From JACKFE01 sp050248735 (GTDB lineage Bacteria; Nitrospirota; Nitrospiria; Nitrospirales; UBA8639): a stretch of DNA of 64,000 nt. The stretch spans positions 434,001 through 498,000 of the forward strand of contig JBFWRU010000001.1 of the NCBI GenBank assembly GCA_050248735.1, given 5' to 3'. Position numbers and translations under genes: made by a program. Shown here piece after piece: positions 8,517 through 18,609 of the stretch. Every line of letters starts with the position of its first letter. Position 1 is the stretch's first letter. Under the pieces are notes generated by a model. The model did not search any database and was not told the origin of the DNA. It was given only the letters and a program-made list of their open reading frames with translations.

Positions 8517-11360
8517 ATGAATCCCTTATTGCAGCTTCGTGAAGCCGGACAGAGTCCCTGGTATGACTATATCCGTCGTGGACTCATGACATCCGGACAA
8601 CTCAAAACGCTGATTGACCAGGATGGGTTGATGGGGATGACCTCCAATCCGGCTATTTTTGAAAAGGCGATTTCGGGGAGTGCGGATTATGATGAGGAGC
8701 TGACCAGCCTGGTGAAGCAGGGGAAGGGAGTGCAAGCTATCTATGAGACTTTAGCCATTCAGGACATTCAGGATGCGGCAGATGCCTTGGCGTCGGTGTA
8801 TCAGGCAAGCGAAGGGCGGGATGGTTATGTCAGTTTGGAGGTATCCCCGCATTTGGCGTTTGAAACCCGAGCGACGATCGACGAAGCGGTGCGATTGTGG
8901 AAGGCCGTGTCCCGAAACAATGTCATGATCAAAGTGCCCGGTACCCCGGAAGGCCTTCCCGCGATTGAACAGTTGCTTGGCCAGGGTATTAACATCAATA
9001 TCACGCTGCTCTTTAGTGTGGAAGTCTATAGGCAAGTGGCTTGGGCGTATATCAAGGGCGTGACCAAGTATGTGGCAGGAGGGGGTAATCCCAATCGGAT
9101 TGCATCCGTGGCTAGCTTTTTTGTAAGCCGTATTGATTCCCTGGTTGACAAGAAACTCGAGGGGCAAGCCAAGAGTGAACAGGACCCTGAAAAACGGAAA
9201 CAAATGGAAGCGCTGATGGGGCAAGTGGCCATTGCCAACGCCAAGTTAGCCTACCAGGTCTATGAAGAGATCTTTTCGACCCCCGACTTCCGGCGATTGA
9301 GAGAGAAGGGTGCGCACGTTCAACGGTTATTGTGGGCAAGCACCGGCACCAAGAATCCCAAGTATCCCGATACGTGTTATGTGGATCAATTAATCGGACC
9401 CGATACCGTGAATACGATGCCGGAGGCGACGTATTTAGCGTTTCGCGACCATGGGAACGTGAGGCCAACCATTCAGGAGGGCCTGGCAGAGGCACATACC
9501 ACCCTTCAGCGGTTGGAAAAGGCAGGAATTTCGTTAGAGAAAGTGGCTGAAACGCTCTTGCAGGATGGCGCCAAACTGTTTGTGGATGCCTTCGATCAGT
9601 TGATGAGTGTCATCAGCCAAAAACGCCAAAAATTATTGGGTTCGACACTGGATCGGGTGGAATATGCCATCGGTTCCATGCAAGCCCAGGTCGATCAAAC
9701 CCTGGATGATTGTCGGACCAAGCAGGTTGCGCGAAGACTCTGGGCAAAAGATCCCACTCTGTGGCACGAGGATCCGGCCCACCAACACATTATTCGAAAT
9801 GCCCTGGGGTGGTTGACGGTTCTGGAAACGCAACAGGCAGAGGTAGGCAGACTAAAGGCGGTGGCTGAGGATGTGAAGCAGGCGGGGTTCAAGCATATTT
9901 TATTGTTGGGAATGGGAGGGAGCAGTTTGTGTCCGGAGGTGTCACGAATGACCTTTGGAGTGGTGCCGGGCTATCCTGATTTGCATGTGCTGGATAGCAC
10001 CGTGCCTTCTCAAGTCCAATCATTTGAACAGCGGGTGGATCTTGCCAAAACCATTTGTGTGGTAGCCAGTAAATCAGGTTCCACGACGGAACCGCTGGTG
10101 TTCCAGAGGTATTTCTTTGAGCGTATGCGGCAGACGGTAGGGGACAAGGCCGGTGCTCATTTTATCGCGATTACCGATCCCGGATCACTGCTTGAAAGCT
10201 TGGCAAAGGAATTAAAGTTCCGGCATATCCTGCCTGGCGACCCTCAAATCGGCGGCAGGTATTCCGCGCTTTCGAATTTTGGCATGGCGCCTGCGGCCTT
10301 GATGGGTGTGGATGTAGAAAAATTCCTGAAGCGTGCCGAACTCATGCGGCAGTCCTGCGAAGCCTCGGTTCCTCCAAAGTACAATCCAGGGATAGTCTTG
10401 GGAACAACGTTGGGTCTGTTGGCCAAAGCTGGAAAAGATAAGGTGACCTTTGTGGCCTCACCGGCTTTCTGGGATGTCGGGGCCTGGATGGAGCAGCTTA
10501 TTGCAGAAAGTACTGGCAAGGAAAATAAAGGAATCGTTCCCGTGGATGACGAACCGCTTGGGGATCCCAAGGTGTACGGGTCTGACCGGGTTTTTGTCTA
10601 TCTTCGACAGGAATCAGGGGTCGACTCTACGCAGGAATCCCAAGTGGCTGCTCTGGAGAAAGCCGGCCATCCGGTGATTCGTGTTCATATGGCTGATCCC
10701 ATCAATCTGGGGCAGCAATATTTTCTGTGGGAAGTGGCGACAGCCATCGCGGGATCCCTCTTGGGAATCAATGCGTTTGATCAACCGAATGTGCAAGAAA
10801 GTAAGGATTACACGAAAAAATATCTGGAGGCGTTCACCAAGACCGGTACACTGCCGGACTCGGTTCCGTTGATCACCGATGGCGAAGTGAAGGTGTACGC
10901 CGATGAGCAGAATACCGCTGTATTGAAGGGCCTGACGTCTCTGGAAAAAGTGCTGAATGCTCATCTAAGTCGGGTGGGCCGGGGAGATTATGTGGCTATC
11001 AATGCCTATGTGGAACGGACGGATGCCGTGCATGCGATTTTTCAACGTATCCGGAGGGCCATTGGTCACAGGAAGCAGGTGGCTACGACGCTTGGTTATG
11101 GACCACGGTTTCTCCATTCGACCGGTCAACTCCATAAAGGCGGTCCCAATTCCGGTGTCTTTATTCAAATTACGTGTGATGATCCTGCGGATCTGCCGAT
11201 TCCCGGGGAGGCCTATTCGTTTGGCATACTCAAAGCCGCGCAAGCTTTGGGGGATATGCAAAGTCTGACCAGCCGTAACCGGCGTGTCATTCGGATACAC
11301 TTGAGCGGGGATGTGGAAAAGGGATTGGTCAGACTGGAAAAATGTTTGGGAGGAGATTGA
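8517..11360 (+). CDS. tal-pgi: Bifunctional transaldolase / glucose-6-phosphate isomerase
   Basis: This 947-residue fusion joins two sugar-phosphate enzymes. Residues 1 to about 370 are a transaldolase: TSNPAIFEKAI near 42-52 and the Schiff-base lysine at K139 in MIKVPGTPEG. Residues about 390 to 935 are phosphoglucose isomerase, with GMGGSSLCPE near 464 and ASKSGSTTEP near 517. The start at 8517 is chosen because GAGGAGAG lies just before it; upstream in-frame codons overlap tkt. Stand-alone enzymes are usually about 370 and 450-550 residues, so both halves are full length. Fusions of this type are known from several bacterial groups. With tkt and the facing zwf/gnd genes it links fructose-6-P, glucose-6-P and the pentose phosphate pathway. 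Confidence 0.93.
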   Translation: MNPLLQLREAGQSPWYDYIRRGLMTSGQLKTLIDQDGLMGMTSNPAIFEKAISGSADYDEELTSLVKQGKGVQAIYETLAIQDIQDAADALASVYQASEGRDGYVSLEVSPHLAFETRATIDEAVRLWKAVSRNNVMIKVPGTPEGLPAIEQLLGQGININITLLFSVEVYRQVAWAYIKGVTKYVAGGGNPNRIASVASFFVSRIDSLVDKKLEGQAKSEQDPEKRKQMEALMGQVAIANAKLAYQVYEEIFSTPDFRRLREKGAHVQRLLWASTGTKNPKYPDTCYVDQLIGPDTVNTMPEATYLAFRDHGNVRPTIQEGLAEAHTTLQRLEKAGISLEKVAETLLQDGAKLFVDAFDQLMSVISQKRQKLLGSTLDRVEYAIGSMQAQVDQTLDDCRTKQVARRLWAKDPTLWHEDPAHQHIIRNALGWLTVLETQQAEVGRLKAVAEDVKQAGFKHILLLGMGGSSLCPEVSRMTFGVVPGYPDLHVLDSTVPSQVQSFEQRVDLAKTICVVASKSGSTTEPLVFQRYFFERMRQTVGDKAGAHFIAITDPGSLLESLAKELKFRHILPGDPQIGGRYSALSNFGMAPAALMGVDVEKFLKRAELMRQSCEASVPPKYNPGIVLGTTLGLLAKAGKDKVTFVASPAFWDVGAWMEQLIAESTGKENKGIVPVDDEPLGDPKVYGSDRVFVYLRQESGVDSTQESQVAALEKAGHPVIRVHMADPINLGQQYFLWEVATAIAGSLLGINAFDQPNVQESKDYTKKYLEAFTKTGTLPDSVPLITDGEVKVYADEQNTAVLKGLTSLEKVLNAHLSRVGRGDYVAINAYVERTDAVHAIFQRIRRAIGHRKQVATTLGYGPRFLHSTGQLHKGGPNSGVFIQITCDDPADLPIPGEAYSFGILKAAQALGDMQSLTSRNRRVIRIHLSGDVEKGLVRLEKCLGGD

Positions 11361-11419
11361 GAAGGAAGCTGCGGTTTAGTGAAAGAATGGGTGAAGAAGA
11401 GAATACTCCCGGTAGAAAA

Positions 11420-12970
<1,551 letters not shown>

Positions 12971-12994
12971 AGCACCCTCGTATTGTGGGCTGTT

Positions 12995-13888
12995 TTATCG
13001 GCGGACGGCATGTCCGCCAAAGGCGTTTCGCAGGGCTGCTAACATCTTTTCTGAAAATGACTCACTCTGTCGGGAACGGAATCGGGTGAACAAAGCAGTG
13101 GTCAACGTGGGCACGGGCACATCCTTGTCAATCGCATCCTGAATCATCCAGCGACCTTCTCCGGAATCCTGCACATAGCCTTTGAGTCTTTCCAGTTTGG
13201 GATCCTGCTTGAGTGCGCTAACGGCCAACTCAAGAAGCCAGGACCGGACGACGCTTCCATGCATCCAAAGATCTGCAATTTTTCCCAGGTCCAAATTATA
13301 GTCGCTTTTGGACATGAGCTCGAACCCTTCAGCATATCCCTGCATCATACTATACTCAATGCCGTTATGAACCATTTTGACATAGTGACCGGCTCCCACA
13401 CCCCCGACATGGGCCCACCCGTTCTCGGGAGCCAGGGTCGTGAAGATCGGGGAGAGGCGGGTGACGGGTTCTTGTTCACCGCCGACCATCAAACAATAAC
13501 CAATCTGCAATCCCCAAATCCCGCCGCTGGTTCCAGCATCGACATAATGAACGTCACGCTTTTTCAGATCGGCTGCCCGGTTGACGTCATCGTGAAACCT
13601 GGTGTTGCCGCCATCTATGATAATGTCATTGTGTTCTAGGATTTTTCCGAGTTGTTGGACCGTCTCTTCGGTGGGCGCTCCTGAGGGTACCATGATCCAC
13701 ACGGCGCGAGGTGACGGTAGTTTGGCCTTGATATCTTCCAGCGAAGTAGCAGGGACTGCGCCTTTATCCTTGGCCTGTGTAATCAACTCCGCACTGCGAT
13801 CATAGACGACAACGCGGTGCCCTCCCTGGCACAAGCGGGTTACCATATTCATCCCCATTTTTCCGAGTCCTATAAATCCGATATCCAT
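12995..13888 (-). CDS. gnd: 6-phosphogluconate dehydrogenase, decarboxylating (short type)
   Basis: This 297-residue protein belongs to the short 6PGDH family (YqeC/GntZ-like), about 170 residues shorter than the classical E. coli enzyme. It oxidatively decarboxylates 6-phosphogluconate to ribulose-5-phosphate. Seen: GLGKMG at 7-12, the cofactor-region IDGGNTRFHDD around 91-101, the substrate motif DAGTSGGIWG at 117-126 and the catalytic K171 in YVKMVHNGIEY. Short-type enzymes are often NAD-preferring; D30 after the second beta strand fits NAD over NADP, but this is inference. It leads the gnd-zwf operon, with a GGAGG-type site just before the start. Confidence 0.93.
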   Translation of the reverse strand: MDIGFIGLGKMGMNMVTRLCQGGHRVVVYDRSAELITQAKDKGAVPATSLEDIKAKLPSPRAVWIMVPSGAPTEETVQQLGKILEHNDIIIDGGNTRFHDDVNRAADLKKRDVHYVDAGTSGGIWGLQIGYCLMVGGEQEPVTRLSPIFTTLAPENGWAHVGGVGAGHYVKMVHNGIEYSMMQGYAEGFELMSKSDYNLDLGKIADLWMHGSVVRSWLLELAVSALKQDPKLERLKGYVQDSGEGRWMIQDAIDKDVPVPTLTTALFTRFRSRQSESFSEKMLAALRNAFGGHAVRR

Positions 13889-13972
13889 AGAGTTCCCTCC
13901 TCCTTGTGAGCGCCCTATTTCTTTGTCGGTACACGGAACTGAAGAACTAAGCGAATTGATGGTTGTATCTGA

Positions 13973-15859
13973 TTAATGGGAGGAAGGCCGGTTACGCCGG
14001 GCCACAGTATGGGAGGCCCGTTTCGTATTCAAGGCTAAATCCAGGTTGCAGGCTGCCGTAATCAGTCCAAAATGGGTAAAGGCCTGGGGGAAATTTCCCA
14101 ATTGTTCACCTGAATGCGAGACTTCCTCGGCGTATAAACGCAGATGATTCGCATAGCTTAACATTTTTTCGAAGATGAGTCTTGCCTCCGTTAAGCGGCC
14201 GGCTTTGGTAAGGGCTTCCACCAACCAAAAGGTACACATACTGAATGTGCCTTCCTCCCCCTCTAACCCGTCCGCGGCAGCCTTGTGGATATCATATCGA
14301 TACACCAGGCTTCCCAGGGCCAGTTGTTCAAGGGTCCGGTCGAGGGTGGAGAGCATCCTGGGGTCGGTTGGGGAGACAAAAAAGACCAGGGGCATGATGA
14401 GATTGGCTGCGTCCAAGGCCTCACTCTCGTAATGTTGGACAAAGGCGCCTATCTGGTCGTTCCAGCCCCGTTCCATGACTTGTCGGTAAATGCGGTCACG
14501 TTCCGTCATCCAGCGGGTGCGGTTTCCAGGAAATCCGCGTTTGTCGGCCAGGCGAATACCCCGATCCAACGCTACCCAACACATGACCTTCGAATATACG
14601 AAATGTTGACGCCCGCCCCGCACTTCCCAAATCCCCTCATCCCGCTGTTCCCAGTTGTCGCAGACGTAATCCAACAGGCGACCAAGGTTCACCCACAGGT
14701 CATAGGAAATCGAGGATCCATGTTTATTGTAGAGATACACTGCGTCCATGAGAGCGCCGTACATATCCATTTGAAGTTGAGTGGCGGCGCCGTTTCCGAG
14801 GCGAACCGGTTTGGATTGCCGATGGCCATCCAGATGTGGCAATTCTTCTTCGGTCAGGTCGCGACGGCCATCGATGCCATACATCAATTGGATGGATCCG
14901 TCCGGGTTGAGTTCACAACAACGGGCACTCAACCAATCCATAAATCGACTCGCTTCCACGGTAAAGCCCAGGCGTAAGAGACCGTAAATGGAAAAGGCCG
15001 CATCCCGAATCCAGGTATAGCGATAATCCCAATTACGCGGACCGCCGATATTCTCTGGGAGACTGGTCGTGGGAGCGGCTACGATCGCACCGGTGGGGGC
15101 ATAGGTCAGGAGTTTCAGTGTAAGGGCGGACCGGTGAACCACTTCCCGCCAACGTCCATCGTATTGGCACTGGGCGAGCCACCGTTGCCAGAAGGCTGAG
15201 GTATTGCGAAAGGCTTCGTCCCCGGATTCCGGAGTGGACAAGAGCTGGTCGCCGTTTTTCACCTCCAAATATTCCAAAAAGAAGGTCAGGCTTTCCCCCT
15301 GATGGAGCGTGAATTCTTGAAACGCCATGCCTTCACGAATGGTAAGGGGAATGGGACTTACCAGCCCGACCGAATAGTCTCCCGATTGAAAGACGACGCC
15401 TTTTGGCCTGGCTTCCGTCTCGTGGGTATCTCGCCCATAGTTGAAGGCAGGGGCACATTCGATCCGAAACTTCACCGTGCCACGAACTACCGAGAGCATG
15501 CGAATAATTTGGTGACGGCGGGGACGAAATCCGGCCTCATCAGATTCCACCGGCATGAAGTCCGTCAGCTCTCCAACCCCATCGTTCTGGAGAAACCGAG
15601 TCAGGAGGATATTCGTCTCCGGTAAGTACATCTGACGGGTATTCCCCGCCTCGGTTGGTGCGATCCGAAAATGACCACCGGCCTTCTGGTCCAGGATGGC
15701 TCCAAATACACTCGGGGCATCAAATCGTGGAAGACAGCACCAGTCAATCGATCCGTCCAAGCCGACTAATGCAATCGTATGCAAGTCCCCGATAATTCCG
15801 TAGTCACCGATATTTTTGTAACTCATCAGTCCTGCTTCATCCTGTTCATCCTCTTTCAT
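13973..15859 (-). CDS. GH15 glucoamylase/trehalase-type glycoside hydrolase
   Basis: This 628-residue protein has the two-part architecture of bacterial GH15 enzymes: an N-terminal beta-sandwich (about 12-240) starting YKNIGDYGIIGDLHT and an (alpha/alpha)6 barrel (about 250-610). NWDYRYTWIRDAAFS is the substrate-binding segment, and EEGTFSMCTFWLVEAL contains a candidate catalytic glutamate. There is no signal peptide, so it acts in the cytoplasm, probably on glycogen/maltodextrin ends or trehalose. Feeding glucose into the neighbouring zwf/gnd/tal-pgi pathway is a reasonable role. The Met at residue 12 (15826) is an equally good start: neither has a strong ribosome binding site, but GCAGG precedes the second. 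The gene is 84 bases upstream of gnd on the same strand. Confidence 0.88.
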   Translation of the reverse strand: MKEDEQDEAGLMSYKNIGDYGIIGDLHTIALVGLDGSIDWCCLPRFDAPSVFGAILDQKAGGHFRIAPTEAGNTRQMYLPETNILLTRFLQNDGVGELTDFMPVESDEAGFRPRRHQIIRMLSVVRGTVKFRIECAPAFNYGRDTHETEARPKGVVFQSGDYSVGLVSPIPLTIREGMAFQEFTLHQGESLTFFLEYLEVKNGDQLLSTPESGDEAFRNTSAFWQRWLAQCQYDGRWREVVHRSALTLKLLTYAPTGAIVAAPTTSLPENIGGPRNWDYRYTWIRDAAFSIYGLLRLGFTVEASRFMDWLSARCCELNPDGSIQLMYGIDGRRDLTEEELPHLDGHRQSKPVRLGNGAATQLQMDMYGALMDAVYLYNKHGSSISYDLWVNLGRLLDYVCDNWEQRDEGIWEVRGGRQHFVYSKVMCWVALDRGIRLADKRGFPGNRTRWMTERDRIYRQVMERGWNDQIGAFVQHYESEALDAANLIMPLVFFVSPTDPRMLSTLDRTLEQLALGSLVYRYDIHKAAADGLEGEEGTFSMCTFWLVEALTKAGRLTEARLIFEKMLSYANHLRLYAEEVSHSGEQLGNFPQAFTHFGLITAACNLDLALNTKRASHTVARRNRPSSH

Positions 15860-16108
15860 GATTTTGGTTAAACGGCGTCAATATAGCGAAATAGCGCAAA
15901 AAATACTATATATAGGTATAAGTTTTCGTGGCCTTCAATATTTTGTGTTAAGAAGCTCTGAGGGAATTTGAAACCATCGAGCTTGCGACCACAGAAGCCT
16001 GCCCTGATTGTGTGTCGGTTGGCTGGAAGGCGATCTGAAGAAACCGGGATGGCCAGTTATTTTGTTTGCCGAGTGTTAGTGTTAGGACGCCGGTCTATTC
16101 AGAAGGGC

Positions 16109-16306
16109 TTATACCCGAATATCGATAAATTTTGAGGTGCTTTTCAGACTTGGGACTGTATCCTGGCCTTCCGAGTCTTCGGTCTGATCTTGGTGCCTGT
16201 GGGACCGACGGTAGAAGTTTCCACTGGATCCACTATCGCCGTCTTCGGTTTTTGAGGGAGCGCGAAGGGGATGCACCGTGCTTGGGGGGAATTGATGAAT
16301 TTCCAT
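16109..16306 (-). CDS. Small hypothetical protein with strong ribosome binding site
   Basis: A 65-codon frame starts at the ATG at 16306, directly behind GGAGGTGGCTC, the best ribosome binding site in this neighbourhood. The protein begins MEIHQFPPSTVHPLR, is rich in Ser, Asp, Glu and Arg in the middle (about 20-50), and ends KFIDIRV. It is hydrophilic and probably disordered, with no membrane segment or cysteine. I recognise no family. It could be a regulatory or export-linked peptide. Without homologues it remains a candidate gene, supported mainly by the ribosome binding site. Confidence 0.45.
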   Translation of the reverse strand: MEIHQFPPSTVHPLRAPSKTEDGDSGSSGNFYRRSHRHQDQTEDSEGQDTVPSLKSTSKFIDIRV

Positions 16307-16582
16307 GAGCCACCTCCTATCCATGGATGTGGTGAAAGAGCTTGTAAGTCTTTTTCTCTCTTAATAGAACTTATCGACCATTATTTATAAATCTTTAGAT
16401 GGCCCACAATTGAGCAATGCGTTTCATGAGGTCAAGGAAAAAATGGAATATTTTTGCCAGGTTATCTATTCCTTTGTTGTTTCGCTCGATCATTATTTTT
16501 CAAGACAAATGGGGGTTCTAAATGGGATTCCTTCGGAATGGTGTGGTGACACAGGTTTAAAGTCACCGTATAATTTTCTTGA

Positions 16583-17695
16583 ATGTCCCTTCCAGCTCCA
16601 ATGACCCCTCCTTCGTTAAACCTTTCCATCGTTCACGCGACACTCCAATCTCGTTTGCCCTTTTCATGTGAGCTGCTGAGCTGTGAGGAGTTGGCTGGCG
16701 ATGCATCTAATCGGCGATATTATCGGCTATTTTTAAAAGGGGCACCTGCATCTTCGCTGATTTTGATGAAATTAGCCGATCCGGAGGGATTTAAGTTTTC
16801 CGAAGAAGCGGTCAGTGGTGCGGTGAGTAATATTGCTGAATTGCCATTTATTAATATTCTCAAACACTTGAAGGCTCACGGAGCAACCGTTCCCGCCCTC
16901 TATTTTTATGATGTCCTGGCAGGCTTGCTCTATTTGGAAGATCTTGGGAATGTCACGTTGGCCCAGGCCTGTAAGGGTGCGCCATTGAAGGTGCTTGAGC
17001 ACTGGTATGGGCAGGCCGTCGATCAACTGGTGCATCTTCATGCGCGTGCATCACAACCTTCCGCTTCACCCTGTCTGGCGTTTACCCGCTCCTTTGATGT
17101 GCCCTTGTATCTATGGGAGTTCGATCATTTTCTGGAATATGGGGTAGTGGTTCGGCAAAGACGACCTATGTGTGCTGATGATGGTGTTCCTGTCCGTGAG
17201 GAATTTCAAAAAATAGCCGAAGTGTTGGCCAGTCAACCGAAGGTCTTTACCCATCGGGATTACCATTCAAGAAATTTGATGGTCCATGGTGACCAATTGG
17301 GCATTATTGATTTTCAAGATGCCTTGATGGGGCCTGCCACCTATGATTTGGCCTCTTTACTTCGGGATTCCTATGTTGGGCTTGATGAGGGCTTGATCGA
17401 TCGCTTAATTGACAGATATCTGGAAGGGGTTCGAAGTGTTATACCCACTTCCCGAAACCGAGCTTTTTTGTTCGATGATTCCGGTGCCTTTCGGCGGTTG
17501 TTTGATTACACCAGCATTCAGCGAAATCTAAAAGCCGCAGGACGGTTCGTGTATATCGACCAGGTCAAAAAGAATCCTAATTTTCTTGCATCAATTCCCC
17601 ACACGCTACGGAACGTTCAGGCCAATCTAGAGAAGTATCCGGAACTCCATCGGTTGCGAACCCATTTGACTCCTTACGTTCCCGAATGGCAGTAA
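16583..17695 (+). CDS. amgK: AmgK-type N-acetylmuramate/N-acetylglucosamine kinase
   Basis: This 370-residue aminoglycoside-phosphotransferase-fold kinase phosphorylates the anomeric carbon of MurNAc or GlcNAc during peptidoglycan recycling. Seen: GDASNRRYYR near the N-terminus, the Brenner-type catalytic motif THRDYHSRNLMV and the metal-binding IDFQDALMGPATYDLASLLRD. The next gene, 7 bases downstream, encodes a MurU-like nucleotidyltransferase. This gene order is the hallmark of the AmgK-MurU pathway, which makes UDP-MurNAc without the de novo route and gives intrinsic fosfomycin resistance in Pseudomonas. The start lacks a clear ribosome binding site; Met7 (16601) is an alternative. Confidence 0.88.
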   Translation: MSLPAPMTPPSLNLSIVHATLQSRLPFSCELLSCEELAGDASNRRYYRLFLKGAPASSLILMKLADPEGFKFSEEAVSGAVSNIAELPFINILKHLKAHGATVPALYFYDVLAGLLYLEDLGNVTLAQACKGAPLKVLEHWYGQAVDQLVHLHARASQPSASPCLAFTRSFDVPLYLWEFDHFLEYGVVVRQRRPMCADDGVPVREEFQKIAEVLASQPKVFTHRDYHSRNLMVHGDQLGIIDFQDALMGPATYDLASLLRDSYVGLDEGLIDRLIDRYLEGVRSVIPTSRNRAFLFDDSGAFRRLFDYTSIQRNLKAAGRFVYIDQVKKNPNFLASIPHTLRNVQANLEKYPELHRLRTHLTPYVPEWQ

Positions 17696-17702
17696 TTTAT
17701 CC

Positions 17703-18461
17703 ATGATGAAAGCCATGATTCTGGCTGCTGGATTTGGAACTCGTCTGCGGCCTTTGACGAATACGGTTCCCAAGCCTTTGTTGCCTGTTGGTGAAAACCC
17801 TCTCATTGTGTGGAATCTGTTGTTGTTGCGAACATATGGCATTCGTCAGGTTATCATTAATCTGCATTATCTCGGACATCTTATCCAAGAAACCCTCGGG
17901 AATGGTGTGAAATGGGGCATGGACATTACCTATTCGCATGAGCCGGATATTTTGGGAACCGGGGGAGGGCTGAGAAAGGCGTTGGAGTTCTTTGAGGACC
18001 AGCCTTTTTTGGTCATTAATGGGGACACATTGATTGATTTGAATGTTCAGGCCTTGATGAATTTCCACAGAGAGCAGCAGGGTGTGGCCACCTTAGTACT
18101 GCGCGATGATCCGGAGGCTGAGCGGTGGGGAGTGGTTGAATGCGATCGGCAGCACCGCCTTCTTCGCATTAATGGCAAAGGGATGTCGGAGGTTCAGCAG
18201 GATACCTTTATTGTCCGCCGAATGTTTGCCGGTGTCCATGTTCTAGATCCTGGGTTACTTCAAAATGAACCAGAGAAAGGTTCCTTCTCAATTATAGAGA
18301 CTTATACAAAGGCTCTGGCCAATGGTTCCTGTCTGTTCGGATTTGTTCATGCCGGCTATTGGTCTGATGTGGGGACGATGGATCGCTATACCCAAGCCCA
18401 GTGCGAGGCCCATTCCGAAAACTTTTTGTTGGCTTTACGAAATCAACCTGGCTATACTTAG
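17703..18461 (+). CDS. murU: MurU-type N-acetylmuramate-1-phosphate uridylyltransferase
   Basis: This 252-residue sugar nucleotidyltransferase has the signature ILAAGFGTRLRPLTNTVPKPLLPVG at the N-terminus, and INGDTLIDLN for metal binding. It is shorter than GlmU or RmlA and has no left-handed beta-helix, as in MurU. With the kinase upstream it would convert MurNAc-1-P plus UTP to UDP-MurNAc. A second in-frame ATG (17706) is an alternative start. The generic family also includes mannose-1-P guanylyltransferases, but the gene pair argues for MurU. Confidence 0.88.
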   Translation: MMKAMILAAGFGTRLRPLTNTVPKPLLPVGENPLIVWNLLLLRTYGIRQVIINLHYLGHLIQETLGNGVKWGMDITYSHEPDILGTGGGLRKALEFFEDQPFLVINGDTLIDLNVQALMNFHREQQGVATLVLRDDPEAERWGVVECDRQHRLLRINGKGMSEVQQDTFIVRRMFAGVHVLDPGLLQNEPEKGSFSIIETYTKALANGSCLFGFVHAGYWSDVGTMDRYTQAQCEAHSENFLLALRNQPGYT

Positions 18462-18609
18462 CTGCGTTCTCTTCCTAACGCCTGTTCTTGTTTCTCCCCC
18501 CGTGATAATGCCCCGTTTGATGGGTTGCTATTTCCTGGGTCTTGCTAAAAGGTACAGATATCATATTAAGTAGTGCTAGAAGCCCTTCCCAGGCCGAGGC
18601 ACTTTTCGT

